A stretch of DNA of 64,000 bases. Origin: Gammaproteobacteria bacterium (GTDB lineage: Bacteria; Pseudomonadota; Gammaproteobacteria; Xanthomonadales; Wenzhouxiangellaceae). The stretch spans positions 124,001-188,000 of the forward strand of contig JAJFKX010000025.1 of the NCBI GenBank assembly GCA_021772985.1. The letters are read 5' to 3'. Position numbers and translations under genes: made by a program. The notes beneath the pieces were generated by a model. That model searched no databases and was not told the DNA's origin. It was given only the letters and a program-made list of their open reading frames with translations. The first letter of the stretch is position 1. Each line of letters starts with the position of its first letter. Below, piece after piece: positions 37,668-45,412 of the stretch.

Positions 37668-38186
37668 TTATTTAATTTTAGCCAGTAACGAGCGAATCCT
37701 GGCCGTAACTGAAGCAGGTTCATCTACCAGACCCAGCTGTAACAGCTGCTTGGCTTCATGCATATACTCAGAGTGTTGCTTAGCCAGCCGGTAGAACGAA
37801 TCGTAAGCCCAGGCTCTTGTAAACTTATTGGTATCAGCTAAATTTTTTCGAATAAATGCTTCTGCCTGGTGTTTGGTGGTCGCCGGAATTTTCAAAAACC
37901 GAAAACTCTGCAACAGATGCAAACGAGCCTGCCAGCTTTGAGTACTGCTGAGTAACCGCAGTAATACATCTGTTTGCTGGCCATTAAGCTGCTGTTGCCG
38001 CTCCAGATGATATTTCAGCAACCAGCTCGCTGCTATTTCAGTTTCCAGATGGGCGATTGCCAGCAATACCCGCTTTGCAAAACCCGATGATTGCCAGTGC
38101 TGCAGATACACCATCTGCAACCTGTCAATATCCGGCCTGTTACCCAGCAGCAGATCATCTGCCAGCAGTATTTCAGGCAAATGCAT
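37668..38186 (-). CDS. Hypothetical helical-repeat protein
   Basis: 172 residues, no signal or membrane segment. It is almost entirely helical, with repeated units such as WQARLHLLQSFRFL and FTRAWAYDSFYRLAKQH, suggestive of HEAT/ARM-like repeats. No family is recognised. It is convergent with the rhomboid gene (10-base gap) and stands 71 bases upstream of the MAPEG gene's 3' end. Confidence 0.65.
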   Translation of the reverse strand: MHLPEILLADDLLLGNRPDIDRLQMVYLQHWQSSGFAKRVLLAIAHLETEIAASWLLKYHLERQQQLNGQQTDVLLRLLSSTQSWQARLHLLQSFRFLKIPATTKHQAEAFIRKNLADTNKFTRAWAYDSFYRLAKQHSEYMHEAKQLLQLGLVDEPASVTARIRSLLAKIK

Positions 38187-38257
38187 GATGGTTATTTTGC
38201 TTGGTCAGACCGCTTGAATTAGGGCAGTTTGTTGTATTCGGGCGAAACCAGTACCCG

Positions 38258-38659
38258 TCATAAGGTGGCCAGGATGATACCTATCCATAAACCCACCAGG
38301 CTGATATTGGAGAGCATGAAGGCGTATAACCTGTGAATGACGTTATTCGGTCCGATATGAATGATGGTATGCGCTATCCGAAAAAACAGGTATGCCCAGG
38401 CTGAAAAAACCAATAAAGTAGTCTCGAGGTTCATTGCCAGGCAAGCCAAACAACCTGCATAAAATAACACCGGCATTTCAAAAAGATTGAGGTAATTCCG
38501 CGTGGTTTTCATCACATCTTCAGGTAAATCACCACGGTCCAGCAACTTATATGATCCCAGACTTACCTGACCCGATTCAATTGAACCCATCCTGGCGCGA
38601 AAGGCTATCAGCAAAACTATTACTGTCCACAACACCATCCCTACCATTGGATATAACAT
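38258..38659 (-). CDS. MAPEG family membrane protein
   Basis: 133 residues with four membrane segments. N-terminal YPMVGMVLWTVIVLLIAFRARMG, central RNYLNLFEMPVLFYAGCL (the E-x-P-x-x-Y-like MAPEG helix) and the following FRIAHTIIHIG match the membrane-associated eicosanoid/glutathione metabolism family. Bacterial members may use glutathione; activity is unknown here. Confidence 0.92.
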   Translation of the reverse strand: MLYPMVGMVLWTVIVLLIAFRARMGSIESGQVSLGSYKLLDRGDLPEDVMKTTRNYLNLFEMPVLFYAGCLACLAMNLETTLLVFSAWAYLFFRIAHTIIHIGPNNVIHRLYAFMLSNISLVGLWIGIILATL

Positions 38660-38693
38660 TGTCCTGTTCCTCTAGAAATTGTTGGTAAGGTTT

Positions 38694-38717
38694 GTTTGCG
38701 GGCTACAGCCCGCAAAC
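38694..38717. repeat. Perfect inverted repeat after dodecin gene
   Basis: 10-bp arms GTTTGCGGGC / GCCCGCAAAC with loop TACA, located between the 3' end of the dodecin gene and the start of the MAPEG gene. No T tract follows on either strand, so it is a weak terminator candidate or an mRNA-stabilising hairpin. Confidence 0.6.
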
Positions 38718-38738
38718 TATCAAGCTTGTGATTGCTGC

Positions 38739-38945
38739 TTAATCATCCAATACAAAAGTAACTTTAAGGCTGACCCGAAATTCAGCAATTTCACCGTTGG
38801 CGTTGCAGGTTACTTTTTGACTTTCCACCCATGCGCCCCGGACATTTTTCAGGGTTTTGCTGGCGCGTTGAATGCCTTTTTCGATCGCGTCTTCAAAACC
38901 CTGTGTGGACGAAGCGATAATTTCCGTTACTCGTGCTACTGCCAT
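38739..38945 (-). CDS. Dodecin, flavin-binding protein
   Basis: 68 residues, the standard size. The sequence VTEIIASSTQGFEDAIEKGI, the flavin-stacking Trp in RGAWVESQKV and the C-terminal FRVSLKVTFVLDD match dodecins, which form 12-subunit shells that store FMN or riboflavin. Single gene. Confidence 0.95.
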   Translation of the reverse strand: MAVARVTEIIASSTQGFEDAIEKGIQRASKTLKNVRGAWVESQKVTCNANGEIAEFRVSLKVTFVLDD

Positions 38946-39006
38946 AATTTTTCTCCTTGGTTTTACATTAATTGCCTGGAACTGTTATTGCTGTCTCAGC
39001 TGGATG

Positions 39007-39837
39007 TTATCCGTTACAGCTCCGTTGATAAATTTCCAATGCTTCCGGCATCCATTGTTCAAATTGCCTGACCCGGGTAGCGCTACTGGGGTGGGTTGAC
39101 ATAAATTCAGGTGGTGCCTTACCGGCGCCCTGGCCCATCCGTTGCCACAGCTTGGGGGCCTCACGAGGATCAAAACAGGCGCGGGCCAGATAGATTAAAC
39201 CGATGAAGTCGGCTTCTGACTCATGATCACGTGAAAACGGCAACAACACACCAAATTTGGCGCCTGCCCCCAGCGCAGCCATCACCATCTGCTGTTGCCC
39301 AGGGTCCATACCGGAAACCGACATGCCCGCTGCCATAGTGCCTAATTGGGTGAGTTTCTGGTAGGCCATCCTTTCTGCCCCATGACGGGCTATTGCATGG
39401 GCTATTTCGTGCCCCATAATTACTGCCAGACCGTCTACATTCTGAGCAATCGGCAAAATTCCTGTGTATACGGCTACCTTTCCGCCGGGCAATGCAAAAG
39501 CATTCGCCTGCTCGGATTGGATCAGGCTATATTCCCAGTCAAAACCGGGATCGTCTGCGGCTGCGGCCTGTTCAATTCGTCGGCCAATACTGCGAATGGC
39601 ATCCAATTCCTGTCCAGACTGTATCACCTGAGACTGGGATAAAATCTGGCGGTAGGACTGTAATCCTAATGCTGCTTCCTGCTCGCGGCTCATATCGACT
39701 ATCTGCGACCTGCCTGTAACCGGTACTTCCTGCTGGTTGCTGAAATAGTAATACAACCCATAAATGGCAAACAGGATAATCGGTAACAAGCGAAATCGCC
39801 CGCCTGGCCTGGCTGCTGTACGTCCGAATCGATTCAT
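39007..39837 (-). CDS. M48 family metallopeptidase (LoiP/BepA-type)
   Basis: 276 residues with one N-terminal membrane segment (about 17-33) and a periplasmic M48 domain. The zinc motif is HEIAH at 143-147, with NAFALPGGKVAVYTG before it and the third-ligand region ESEADFIGLIYLARA after it. It ends with HPSSATRVRQFEQW. It probably trims misfolded envelope proteins. This is the second M48 enzyme in the window, of a different subtype from 10933. Confidence 0.94.
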   Translation of the reverse strand: MNRFGRTAARPGGRFRLLPIILFAIYGLYYYFSNQQEVPVTGRSQIVDMSREQEAALGLQSYRQILSQSQVIQSGQELDAIRSIGRRIEQAAAADDPGFDWEYSLIQSEQANAFALPGGKVAVYTGILPIAQNVDGLAVIMGHEIAHAIARHGAERMAYQKLTQLGTMAAGMSVSGMDPGQQQMVMAALGAGAKFGVLLPFSRDHESEADFIGLIYLARACFDPREAPKLWQRMGQGAGKAPPEFMSTHPSSATRVRQFEQWMPEALEIYQRSCNG

Positions 39838-39963
39838 ATCATGAAACTGTTTGGTTTTTAACTAAGTTTACCCCAGAACCCGCTAATATACCGGGGCTGG
39901 TGAAAGTAGATACACTTTGCAACATATTGCAATCCTGATATACAAGACTAAATGGAGTTAAAT

Positions 39964-40491
39964 ATGCGCACATTTTTTGGTTTGTTGTGGCTGATTGGTG
40001 TCAGTATATGGGCACATGCCGACGATGGTGTACCAGCACCGGCAAGCTTGAAAACCTCGGTTAAAAATTATTCTTTGACTACCGACCACATTGCCACCAG
40101 CGGTAGCCTTTCTGAAGCCAATCTGCATGATTTGAAGCAACACGGAATCCGACAGGTCATCGATCTGCGTCAACCCAATGAAGGCACCAGTATTGAACAG
40201 GGTTGGAGCAATGCTGCCGGTGTCGATTATGTTAACTTGCCGGTAGCACGTGGTGCGCTGCCCGACGATGCTTTGGTTGAACAGCTTGGTGTTTTACTGG
40301 ATCAGGCAGTTGATAAGCCTACCTTGTTGCATTGCAGCTCGGGAAATCGTGCCGGAATTGTATTGGCGATGTATTTTCATCAACGCGGAAAAACCATTGA
40401 GCAAGCTTTAGACATAGCCAGATCGACAGGTACTCGTGAGCGGGTTATCCCAGTTTTGCGAGCGCGATTATCCAGTAAAGACGGGGGTTGA
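39964..40491 (+). CDS. Secreted DUF442-type protein phosphatase
   Basis: 175 residues from the ATG at 39964, chosen because GGAG lies six bases upstream; the ATG at 39952 is an alternative. Signal peptide FFGLLWLIGVSIWAHA. A dual-specificity-phosphatase-like domain follows: IATSGSLSEANLHDLKQHGI, VIDLRQPNEG and the P-loop HCSSGNRAGIVLAMY. The P-loop has four residues between Cys and Arg, as in DUF442/Blh-type proteins, whereas classical phosphatases have five. Periplasmic location is unusual for this fold. Substrate unknown. Confidence 0.85.
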   Translation: MRTFFGLLWLIGVSIWAHADDGVPAPASLKTSVKNYSLTTDHIATSGSLSEANLHDLKQHGIRQVIDLRQPNEGTSIEQGWSNAAGVDYVNLPVARGALPDDALVEQLGVLLDQAVDKPTLLHCSSGNRAGIVLAMYFHQRGKTIEQALDIARSTGTRERVIPVLRARLSSKDGG

Positions 40492-40514
40492 AATGCTTGT
40501 ATCAGTTCCCTGGG

Positions 40515-40901
40515 CTAACCTTCATCATTAGGGCTTAGCGCTGTGGTATCAGTTAACCACAGGTACAAGGACAAGTCATCACCCAGCAGGTATTCATCCT
40601 CTACCAGCCATGATTGAGTAAATTGCTGTTCGGGTTGCTTCGAAACATTTGGAATATATAGCAAAATTACCGCTAACAGGCACAAAGCCACTGTAGCGAA
40701 AGTAGGACGCCAATCAAGCGTCTTAAACCAAACGTGGCCAGACTCAGAAATACTATCCAGGCTGACCTCCCGGGCAGCCCGCATACGACTGACAAGCTCC
40801 GCCGGCATATCCGCAACCGATTGATCCAGCAATTTGGCTGCCTCTTTTTCCAGCGAATCTAATTGATTCAGATTCATATTTTGTTGGTTACTTGGTTTCA
40901 T
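40515..40901 (-). CDS. DUF3619-like membrane protein, possible anti-sigma factor
   Basis: 128 residues with one membrane segment (about 70-86). The N-terminal stretch EKEAAKLLDQSVADMPAELVSRMRAAREVSL resembles DUF3619, found after sigma genes. An acidic C-terminal part would face the periplasm. Its start overlaps the sigma factor stop by one base. A cytosolic helical domain, a membrane segment and a coupled sigma gene suggest an anti-sigma role; a canonical ZAS motif is absent. Confidence 0.7.
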   Translation of the reverse strand: MKPSNQQNMNLNQLDSLEKEAAKLLDQSVADMPAELVSRMRAAREVSLDSISESGHVWFKTLDWRPTFATVALCLLAVILLYIPNVSKQPEQQFTQSWLVEDEYLLGDDLSLYLWLTDTTALSPNDEG

Positions 40902-41521
40902 TATTCAAACTCCGCCATACCCAATGCACCCAGCGCCTTTCTCAATGCCGCTCGGGCACGGGCATAATGTGTTTTCACGCTGCCAACACTGATCCCCATT
41001 GCCGTTGCGGTTTCAGCTTCGGTTAAACCTTCCCAGGCGCGCAGCAGGAAAGTCTGCTGTTGACGCGCACCCAGCCGGCTTAACACCCGATCCAGGTATT
41101 CTAGCTTATGTTGGGTATCCAATTGCCGCCATGCCGCAGGCTTAGGCTCGATCGCTTCTGGTTGATAATTGTTGTCATCCTTATCTCGCCCGCCCATGTC
41201 ACTGAATAGACTCAGCCAGCGACTGCGCACCCGGTGCCGCCGAAAGTGATCGCGTAACCGGTTTTGAACCACCCGGTAAAATAATGGAGCACGTTCAGCC
41301 GGCGGGCGTTGAGCATAACTGCGAACAAAAGCCAGCATTGCATCCTGCAGTAAATCAAGTGCCAGTTGCTCATCGTGTACAGCAAACTGCAGCATCCTGA
41401 ATGCTCGTGGCTGGGCGTTACGAAAAAAAAGATCCAGCTCATTTCTGAGCTGGCTTTTATCAAGGCAGGCTTGAGCGGTGGTTGACATATTCAGGTTAGT
41501 AATACGCTGCTGTGTTGTCAT
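40901..41521 (-). CDS. ECF-type RNA polymerase sigma factor
   Basis: 206 residues. Region 2 (RMLQFAVHDEQLALDLLQDAMLAFVRSY, FYRVVQNRLRDHFRRHRVR) and region 4 (LTEAETATAMGISVGSVKTHYARARAALRKAL) are both present, linked by a longer acidic spacer. A later ATG at 41488 is also possible. It is the middle gene of a leftward unit: secreted protein (20-base gap), sigma factor, DUF3619-like protein (1-base overlap). Confidence 0.92.
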   Translation of the reverse strand: MTTQQRITNLNMSTTAQACLDKSQLRNELDLFFRNAQPRAFRMLQFAVHDEQLALDLLQDAMLAFVRSYAQRPPAERAPLFYRVVQNRLRDHFRRHRVRSRWLSLFSDMGGRDKDDNNYQPEAIEPKPAAWRQLDTQHKLEYLDRVLSRLGARQQQTFLLRAWEGLTEAETATAMGISVGSVKTHYARARAALRKALGALGMAEFE

Positions 41522-41541
41522 ACTGAATCATCAGTGCAAAC

Positions 41542-42102
41542 TTAGTGCCGCAAAATTCCAATGATATGTCCAATCATTTCACGTGCCGGCCGTGGTAATT
41601 GATGCGGTGAAAAGGTTTCACCATTAATAATTACCGTACCCGACCACTCATTCTCGCCATTGGCTCGATTGCGGTTAGATGCCTGACGACGGTCCTGGCG
41701 TTGGTCGGTGATAGTCAAATCGACAAGCTCAAGTAATACATCCTGTTCACCGCGAGGCAATTTAGTCAGATCAATTTCACCATTGAACACAGTGGTTCGC
41801 GATGCACTTCGGGTGAACAAGCCAGCACTGCCGCTGACACTGGATGTTGCCCTGATTTCCCCATTCAGCGTTGGCCCGTTCGGATCCGGTTGGAAACCGT
41901 TAAAGGTAGCCCGGACGTTAAATTCGCTACCTGGTCGTTCAAACTCACCTTGTGCAATGGTTACCGCCTGCCCTCCATTATCATCGGTAAAAGTGGTTTG
42001 GCGCTCTACCGTGACGCCGGCCAAAACAATCGAGCTGGATAACAAAACTGTTAACATCAGAATTATGTTTTGATAACGGCTAATGGTTGATTTCAAATTC
42101 AT
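41542..42102 (-). CDS. Hypothetical secreted beta-rich protein upstream of ECF sigma
   Basis: 186 residues with a signal peptide (NIILMLTVLLSSSIVLAG). The mature part is rich in Thr, Gly and Arg with many short strands. An Arg/Asn-rich low-complexity segment (DRRQASNRNRANGENEWSG) lies at about 140-158 and a helix (REMIGHIIGILRH) ends the protein. No family is recognised. As the first gene of the sigma unit, it may be a target or signal protein. Confidence 0.7.
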   Translation of the reverse strand: MNLKSTISRYQNIILMLTVLLSSSIVLAGVTVERQTTFTDDNGGQAVTIAQGEFERPGSEFNVRATFNGFQPDPNGPTLNGEIRATSSVSGSAGLFTRSASRTTVFNGEIDLTKLPRGEQDVLLELVDLTITDQRQDRRQASNRNRANGENEWSGTVIINGETFSPHQLPRPAREMIGHIIGILRH

Positions 42103-42429
42103 CTGGACCTCGTTGTTGTCGCGTGAATGCTGTAATAACTGTAATAACGTCGTCGAATCAAAATAGTTGACATTAACAATCTATCGGACTTGGCTTGATT
42201 GTGCTGCGAAAAAGCAGAGTTTGGTCATTTCAGCTCCTGTTTTCAGCATATATCCAGCCTTTTGGCTCACTGCATTGCATAAGCAGATTCATGCCAAACT
42301 TTACCTCGCAGCGATCGCTTGAATTCGATAATCTGCCGGTATTCTGACAAAGCGTAACTTATTCAACCTGGCGAACAGCGCAAATACGGTTACAATCGAG
42401 TTTCAATAACAACTATCTGGAGTCGCAAC
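42103..42429. other. 327-base divergent intergenic region
   Basis: It separates the sigma unit (minus) from the BON-LysM gene (plus) and must carry both promoters. TACAAT at 42391-42396 is a possible -10 for the plus-strand gene; no matching -35 is clear. The minus-strand side may hold an autoregulated ECF promoter, which I could not identify. No gene or repeat was seen. Confidence 0.5.
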
Positions 42430-42921
42430 ATGGGTATGTTCGATTTTCTTAAAGGCGGCAAAAAAGCCAAACCTTCCTCGCCAACTAAATCCCCTAGTCA
42501 GGTTTTACGTGATGCGGGCCTTGATCCAAGCACTCTAAAATTCGGTTTTGGCAGCGATGGGACTATTACCATTTCCGGCACAGCAGTCAGTGATTCTGAA
42601 CGGCAACGCATTGCCAGCGTGGTGGGAGATATCCCCGGTGTTACAGCCGTCAACAACCAGATTGAACTGGCGGCAGTGGGCGCTGAAAGCAGCACTACCG
42701 ATACGGTTGAGTTTTCTGGCGGCAGCGATCCGGCTCCTGAGCAGGCAGCCGATTCGGAAGCTAAAACCTATACCGTGGTTGCTGGTGACACTTTATGGAA
42801 AATCGCCAGTGATCATTACGGTAAAGGCAATCAGTACATGAAAATCTTTGAAGCCAATCGGAATATCCTGGACGACCCGGATAAGATCCAAATTGGCCAG
42901 GTATTAAAAATACCGGATTAA
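42430..42921 (+). CDS. BON-LysM domain protein (Kbp/YgaU-like)
   Basis: 163 residues. A basic N-terminus is followed by a BON domain (about 28-80, FGFGSDGTITISGTAVSD, IPGVTAVNNQIEL), an acidic linker and a C-terminal LysM domain (about 113-162, YTVVAGDTLWKIASDHYG, IQIGQVLKIPD). E. coli Kbp of the same layout is a cytosolic potassium-binding protein. CTGGAG precedes the start. No signal peptide, consistent with Kbp. Confidence 0.93.
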   Translation: MGMFDFLKGGKKAKPSSPTKSPSQVLRDAGLDPSTLKFGFGSDGTITISGTAVSDSERQRIASVVGDIPGVTAVNNQIELAAVGAESSTTDTVEFSGGSDPAPEQAADSEAKTYTVVAGDTLWKIASDHYGKGNQYMKIFEANRNILDDPDKIQIGQVLKIPD

Positions 42922-42942
42922 GCCTTTCTGGAGATGGTTATT

Positions 42943-42971
42943 CACGGATGGGTACAAAGCACCCATCCGTG
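42943..42971. terminator. Hairpin between convergent genes, possible bidirectional terminator
   Basis: Perfect 11-bp stem CACGGATGGGT / ACCCATCCGTG with loop ACAAAGC, in the 60-base gap between the BON-LysM gene (plus) and the DUF885 gene (minus). The T tract is missing on both sides. Confidence 0.6.
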
Positions 42972-42981
42972 AGTAGTTTGC

Positions 42982-44817
42982 CTATGTCGTGGCCGACTGG
43001 GTTTCTGCAATCCAGTCATTCACAACTTGTTCCAACAAAGTCAACGGCAATGCACCATTGGCCAATACCTGATCATGAAATGCTTTGATATCAAACCTGC
43101 TGCCCAATTCGGCTTTGGCATGTTCACGCAATTCTAAAATCTTCAGCATCCCCACCTTGTAAGCCAGTGCTTGTCCCGGATTAACCAGATAACGCTCGAT
43201 TTCAGAGGTGACATCATCACGACCCATGCCGGTATGCTCAATCATGTATTCAATCGCCTGCTCACGTGTCCAGCGCTTGTAATGCAAGCCGGTGTCAACC
43301 ACCAACCGCACACCCCGGAATATTTCTGCCTGCAAACGTCCCAGGTTATCCAATGGATCATCCTGAAAACCCAATTCCCATGCTAGTTGCTCCGAATACA
43401 ATGCCCAGCCTTCGTTATAAGCAGTGAACGGCACCAACCGCCTGAACATCGGGAGGCCTTCCAATTTCTGGGTTATGGCAATCTGGAAATGATGCCCTGG
43501 AATGCCTTCATGATAAGCCAGTGTGCGCATGCCAAAGCGAGGGATTTCCTCGACATTACGCAAATTCGCAAAAAACACACCTGGACGTTTACCGTCTAAA
43601 GACGGGCCCTGATAGTAAGCACCCGGTGCCGTTTCTTCCGAGAATTCCGGAACTCGCTTAACTTCCACACCGGTATCTGGACGCAGGTTAAAATACTGAT
43701 CCATTGCTGGATCGATTTGGTCCAATATGGCTTGGTAATCCGCCAGAATCTGCTCTCTTCCGGCATCTGTATCAGGATATAGCTGATCCGGGCGATGACC
43801 GATCTGATCCACGCGCTCACCTATGCTACCTTCAACGAGTCCTTCACCGACCAATATCGCATTCATTTCCGAGCTGATTCGGTTAACTTCACTTAGCCCG
43901 AGTTGGTGTACCTGTTCCGGTGTCATATTGGTAGTCGTATGCTGCCTAACCTGGTCAGCATAAAATTCCTCACCATCAGGCAGACGCCACACACCGCCAT
44001 TACTGGTGACTTTAGGCAGCAACTCCTGGAGATAAGTCTTCAGCTCTGCATAGGCCGGATATACATCACCTTCAATGCTTGCCAGTACCTGTTGCTCCAG
44101 TTGATCTCTTTGATCTTGATTTAATTCTCCTTCCGGCAATTCATCAAGCTTATCGCCAAAAGTGGTAAACAGCATATTTTCTGCGGCCGGTTTACCCACA
44201 AACCCATCAATTTGGTCGATCACTTTTTCGACTGCGAATCGCGGTGGCAAAATGCCTTTTTCTTCCCGCAGTTTCAGGCCCTCCACTGCACCTTCAAACT
44301 GGCGAGGGAATAACTTCAACCGAGCAATGTAATGTTCTGCGCCTTTATGGTTTTCAACCATGTGCTGCTGTGCCATGAAATTAGGCAGATTGCTTTGAAT
44401 CCCAAACATCTGGTTGACTGGGAAATTGTGCCAGATCCAGGCCTCATCATCGACCTGACTACCCATGAAATAGTCCCATACATCAAACGAGAGTAATGAC
44501 TGATCGGCATAATCTTCACGGTCATAACGTTTGAAGACATCGTACTCATCACTCCATTGTTCAACCTGGCGAAGATTCCCTTCCGGGGTTGTGTCACCAA
44601 GCTTGGCATTATGTCCAGTGATCCCGATTGGCTCCAGAATCCGTAAGTTGGTAAGCATTTCCGGATTCTGCAAGGCGAATTTGGCAAATACCCGGGTGTA
44701 ATACCAATCCAGCTTGATCGGTTTGAAGTACCAGAAATTGACAAATAAGGTGCCGCCAATCAACAACGCCACAATCAACAGGCGAAAAAACCATTTAAGA
44801 ACTTTTTTCATTCTCAT
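42982..44817 (-). CDS. DUF885 family membrane-anchored protein (peptidase-like)
   Basis: 611 residues from the ATG at 44817; the longer frame to 44850 and the ATG at 44811 are alternatives. One N-terminal membrane segment (about 9-30) replaces the lipobox of the other DUF885 protein. Shared family motifs: VEKVIDQIDGFVG, AYHEGIPGHHFQIAI, FTAYNEGWALYSEQLAWELGF, and a C-terminal YKVGMLKILELREHA...FDIKAFHDQVLANG that also occurs in the paralogue. Probably a periplasmic metal-dependent peptidase; unproven. Confidence 0.9.
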   Translation of the reverse strand: MRMKKVLKWFFRLLIVALLIGGTLFVNFWYFKPIKLDWYYTRVFAKFALQNPEMLTNLRILEPIGITGHNAKLGDTTPEGNLRQVEQWSDEYDVFKRYDREDYADQSLLSFDVWDYFMGSQVDDEAWIWHNFPVNQMFGIQSNLPNFMAQQHMVENHKGAEHYIARLKLFPRQFEGAVEGLKLREEKGILPPRFAVEKVIDQIDGFVGKPAAENMLFTTFGDKLDELPEGELNQDQRDQLEQQVLASIEGDVYPAYAELKTYLQELLPKVTSNGGVWRLPDGEEFYADQVRQHTTTNMTPEQVHQLGLSEVNRISSEMNAILVGEGLVEGSIGERVDQIGHRPDQLYPDTDAGREQILADYQAILDQIDPAMDQYFNLRPDTGVEVKRVPEFSEETAPGAYYQGPSLDGKRPGVFFANLRNVEEIPRFGMRTLAYHEGIPGHHFQIAITQKLEGLPMFRRLVPFTAYNEGWALYSEQLAWELGFQDDPLDNLGRLQAEIFRGVRLVVDTGLHYKRWTREQAIEYMIEHTGMGRDDVTSEIERYLVNPGQALAYKVGMLKILELREHAKAELGSRFDIKAFHDQVLANGALPLTLLEQVVNDWIAETQSATT

Positions 44818-44903
44818 TATCTCGTTTCGGTAATCCAGTAAGCTTAGCAACAGGCTAGAGGGTTTACCATGGGCGTATAGTCATATGTTGCAGCATTAAC
44901 TCT

Positions 44904-45368
44904 ATGAATCTTCAAAAAATTTATAATCGATTATCGGATTTTCCAGGTGGGAAAAAACTGTTCAGTTTATTGGTTTGCTGGAATGCACCTTACTTTGGAA
45001 GCATTTCACCGGTTTTTACCGAACTAAAACAGGGTGCGGCGGCAGCGCAAATGAAAAACCGCCGCAAGGTGCATAATCACATTAAGACTGTACATGCCAT
45101 TGCCTGTTGTAATTTATGTGAACTGGTTGCCGGTACCGCGATGATAGTCAGCCTGCCTGCAGACAAACGCTGGATTCCCAAAGGTATGCAAGTGCAATAC
45201 CTGCGCAAAGCCACCACCGATTTATCAGCCCGTTGCGAGCCAGGCAAGCTTGATGCAGGTATTAACGGTGACTTTCCGGTTAGCGTGGATGTTACCGATA
45301 GTCATGGGCAGGTAGTAGTGTCAGCAATTATTACTATGTATATCAGCGATAAAAAACAAGCTGTTTAA
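44904..45368 (+). CDS. DUF4442 hotdog-fold protein (thioesterase-like)
   Basis: 154 residues. The central helix region NHIKTVHAIACCNLCELVAGTAMIVSLP and the strand KGMQVQYLRKATTDLSARCE fit DUF4442, a hotdog-fold family related to acyl-CoA thioesterases. No signal peptide. It is divergent from the DUF885 gene and convergent with the peptide-binding protein gene, so no operon partner points to a substrate. Confidence 0.85.
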   Translation: MNLQKIYNRLSDFPGGKKLFSLLVCWNAPYFGSISPVFTELKQGAAAAQMKNRRKVHNHIKTVHAIACCNLCELVAGTAMIVSLPADKRWIPKGMQVQYLRKATTDLSARCEPGKLDAGINGDFPVSVDVTDSHGQVVVSAIITMYISDKKQAV

Positions 45369-45412
45369 TATTCGTAACACCATTGCACGACTATGTTTTA
45401 TAGCGTGCTGGT

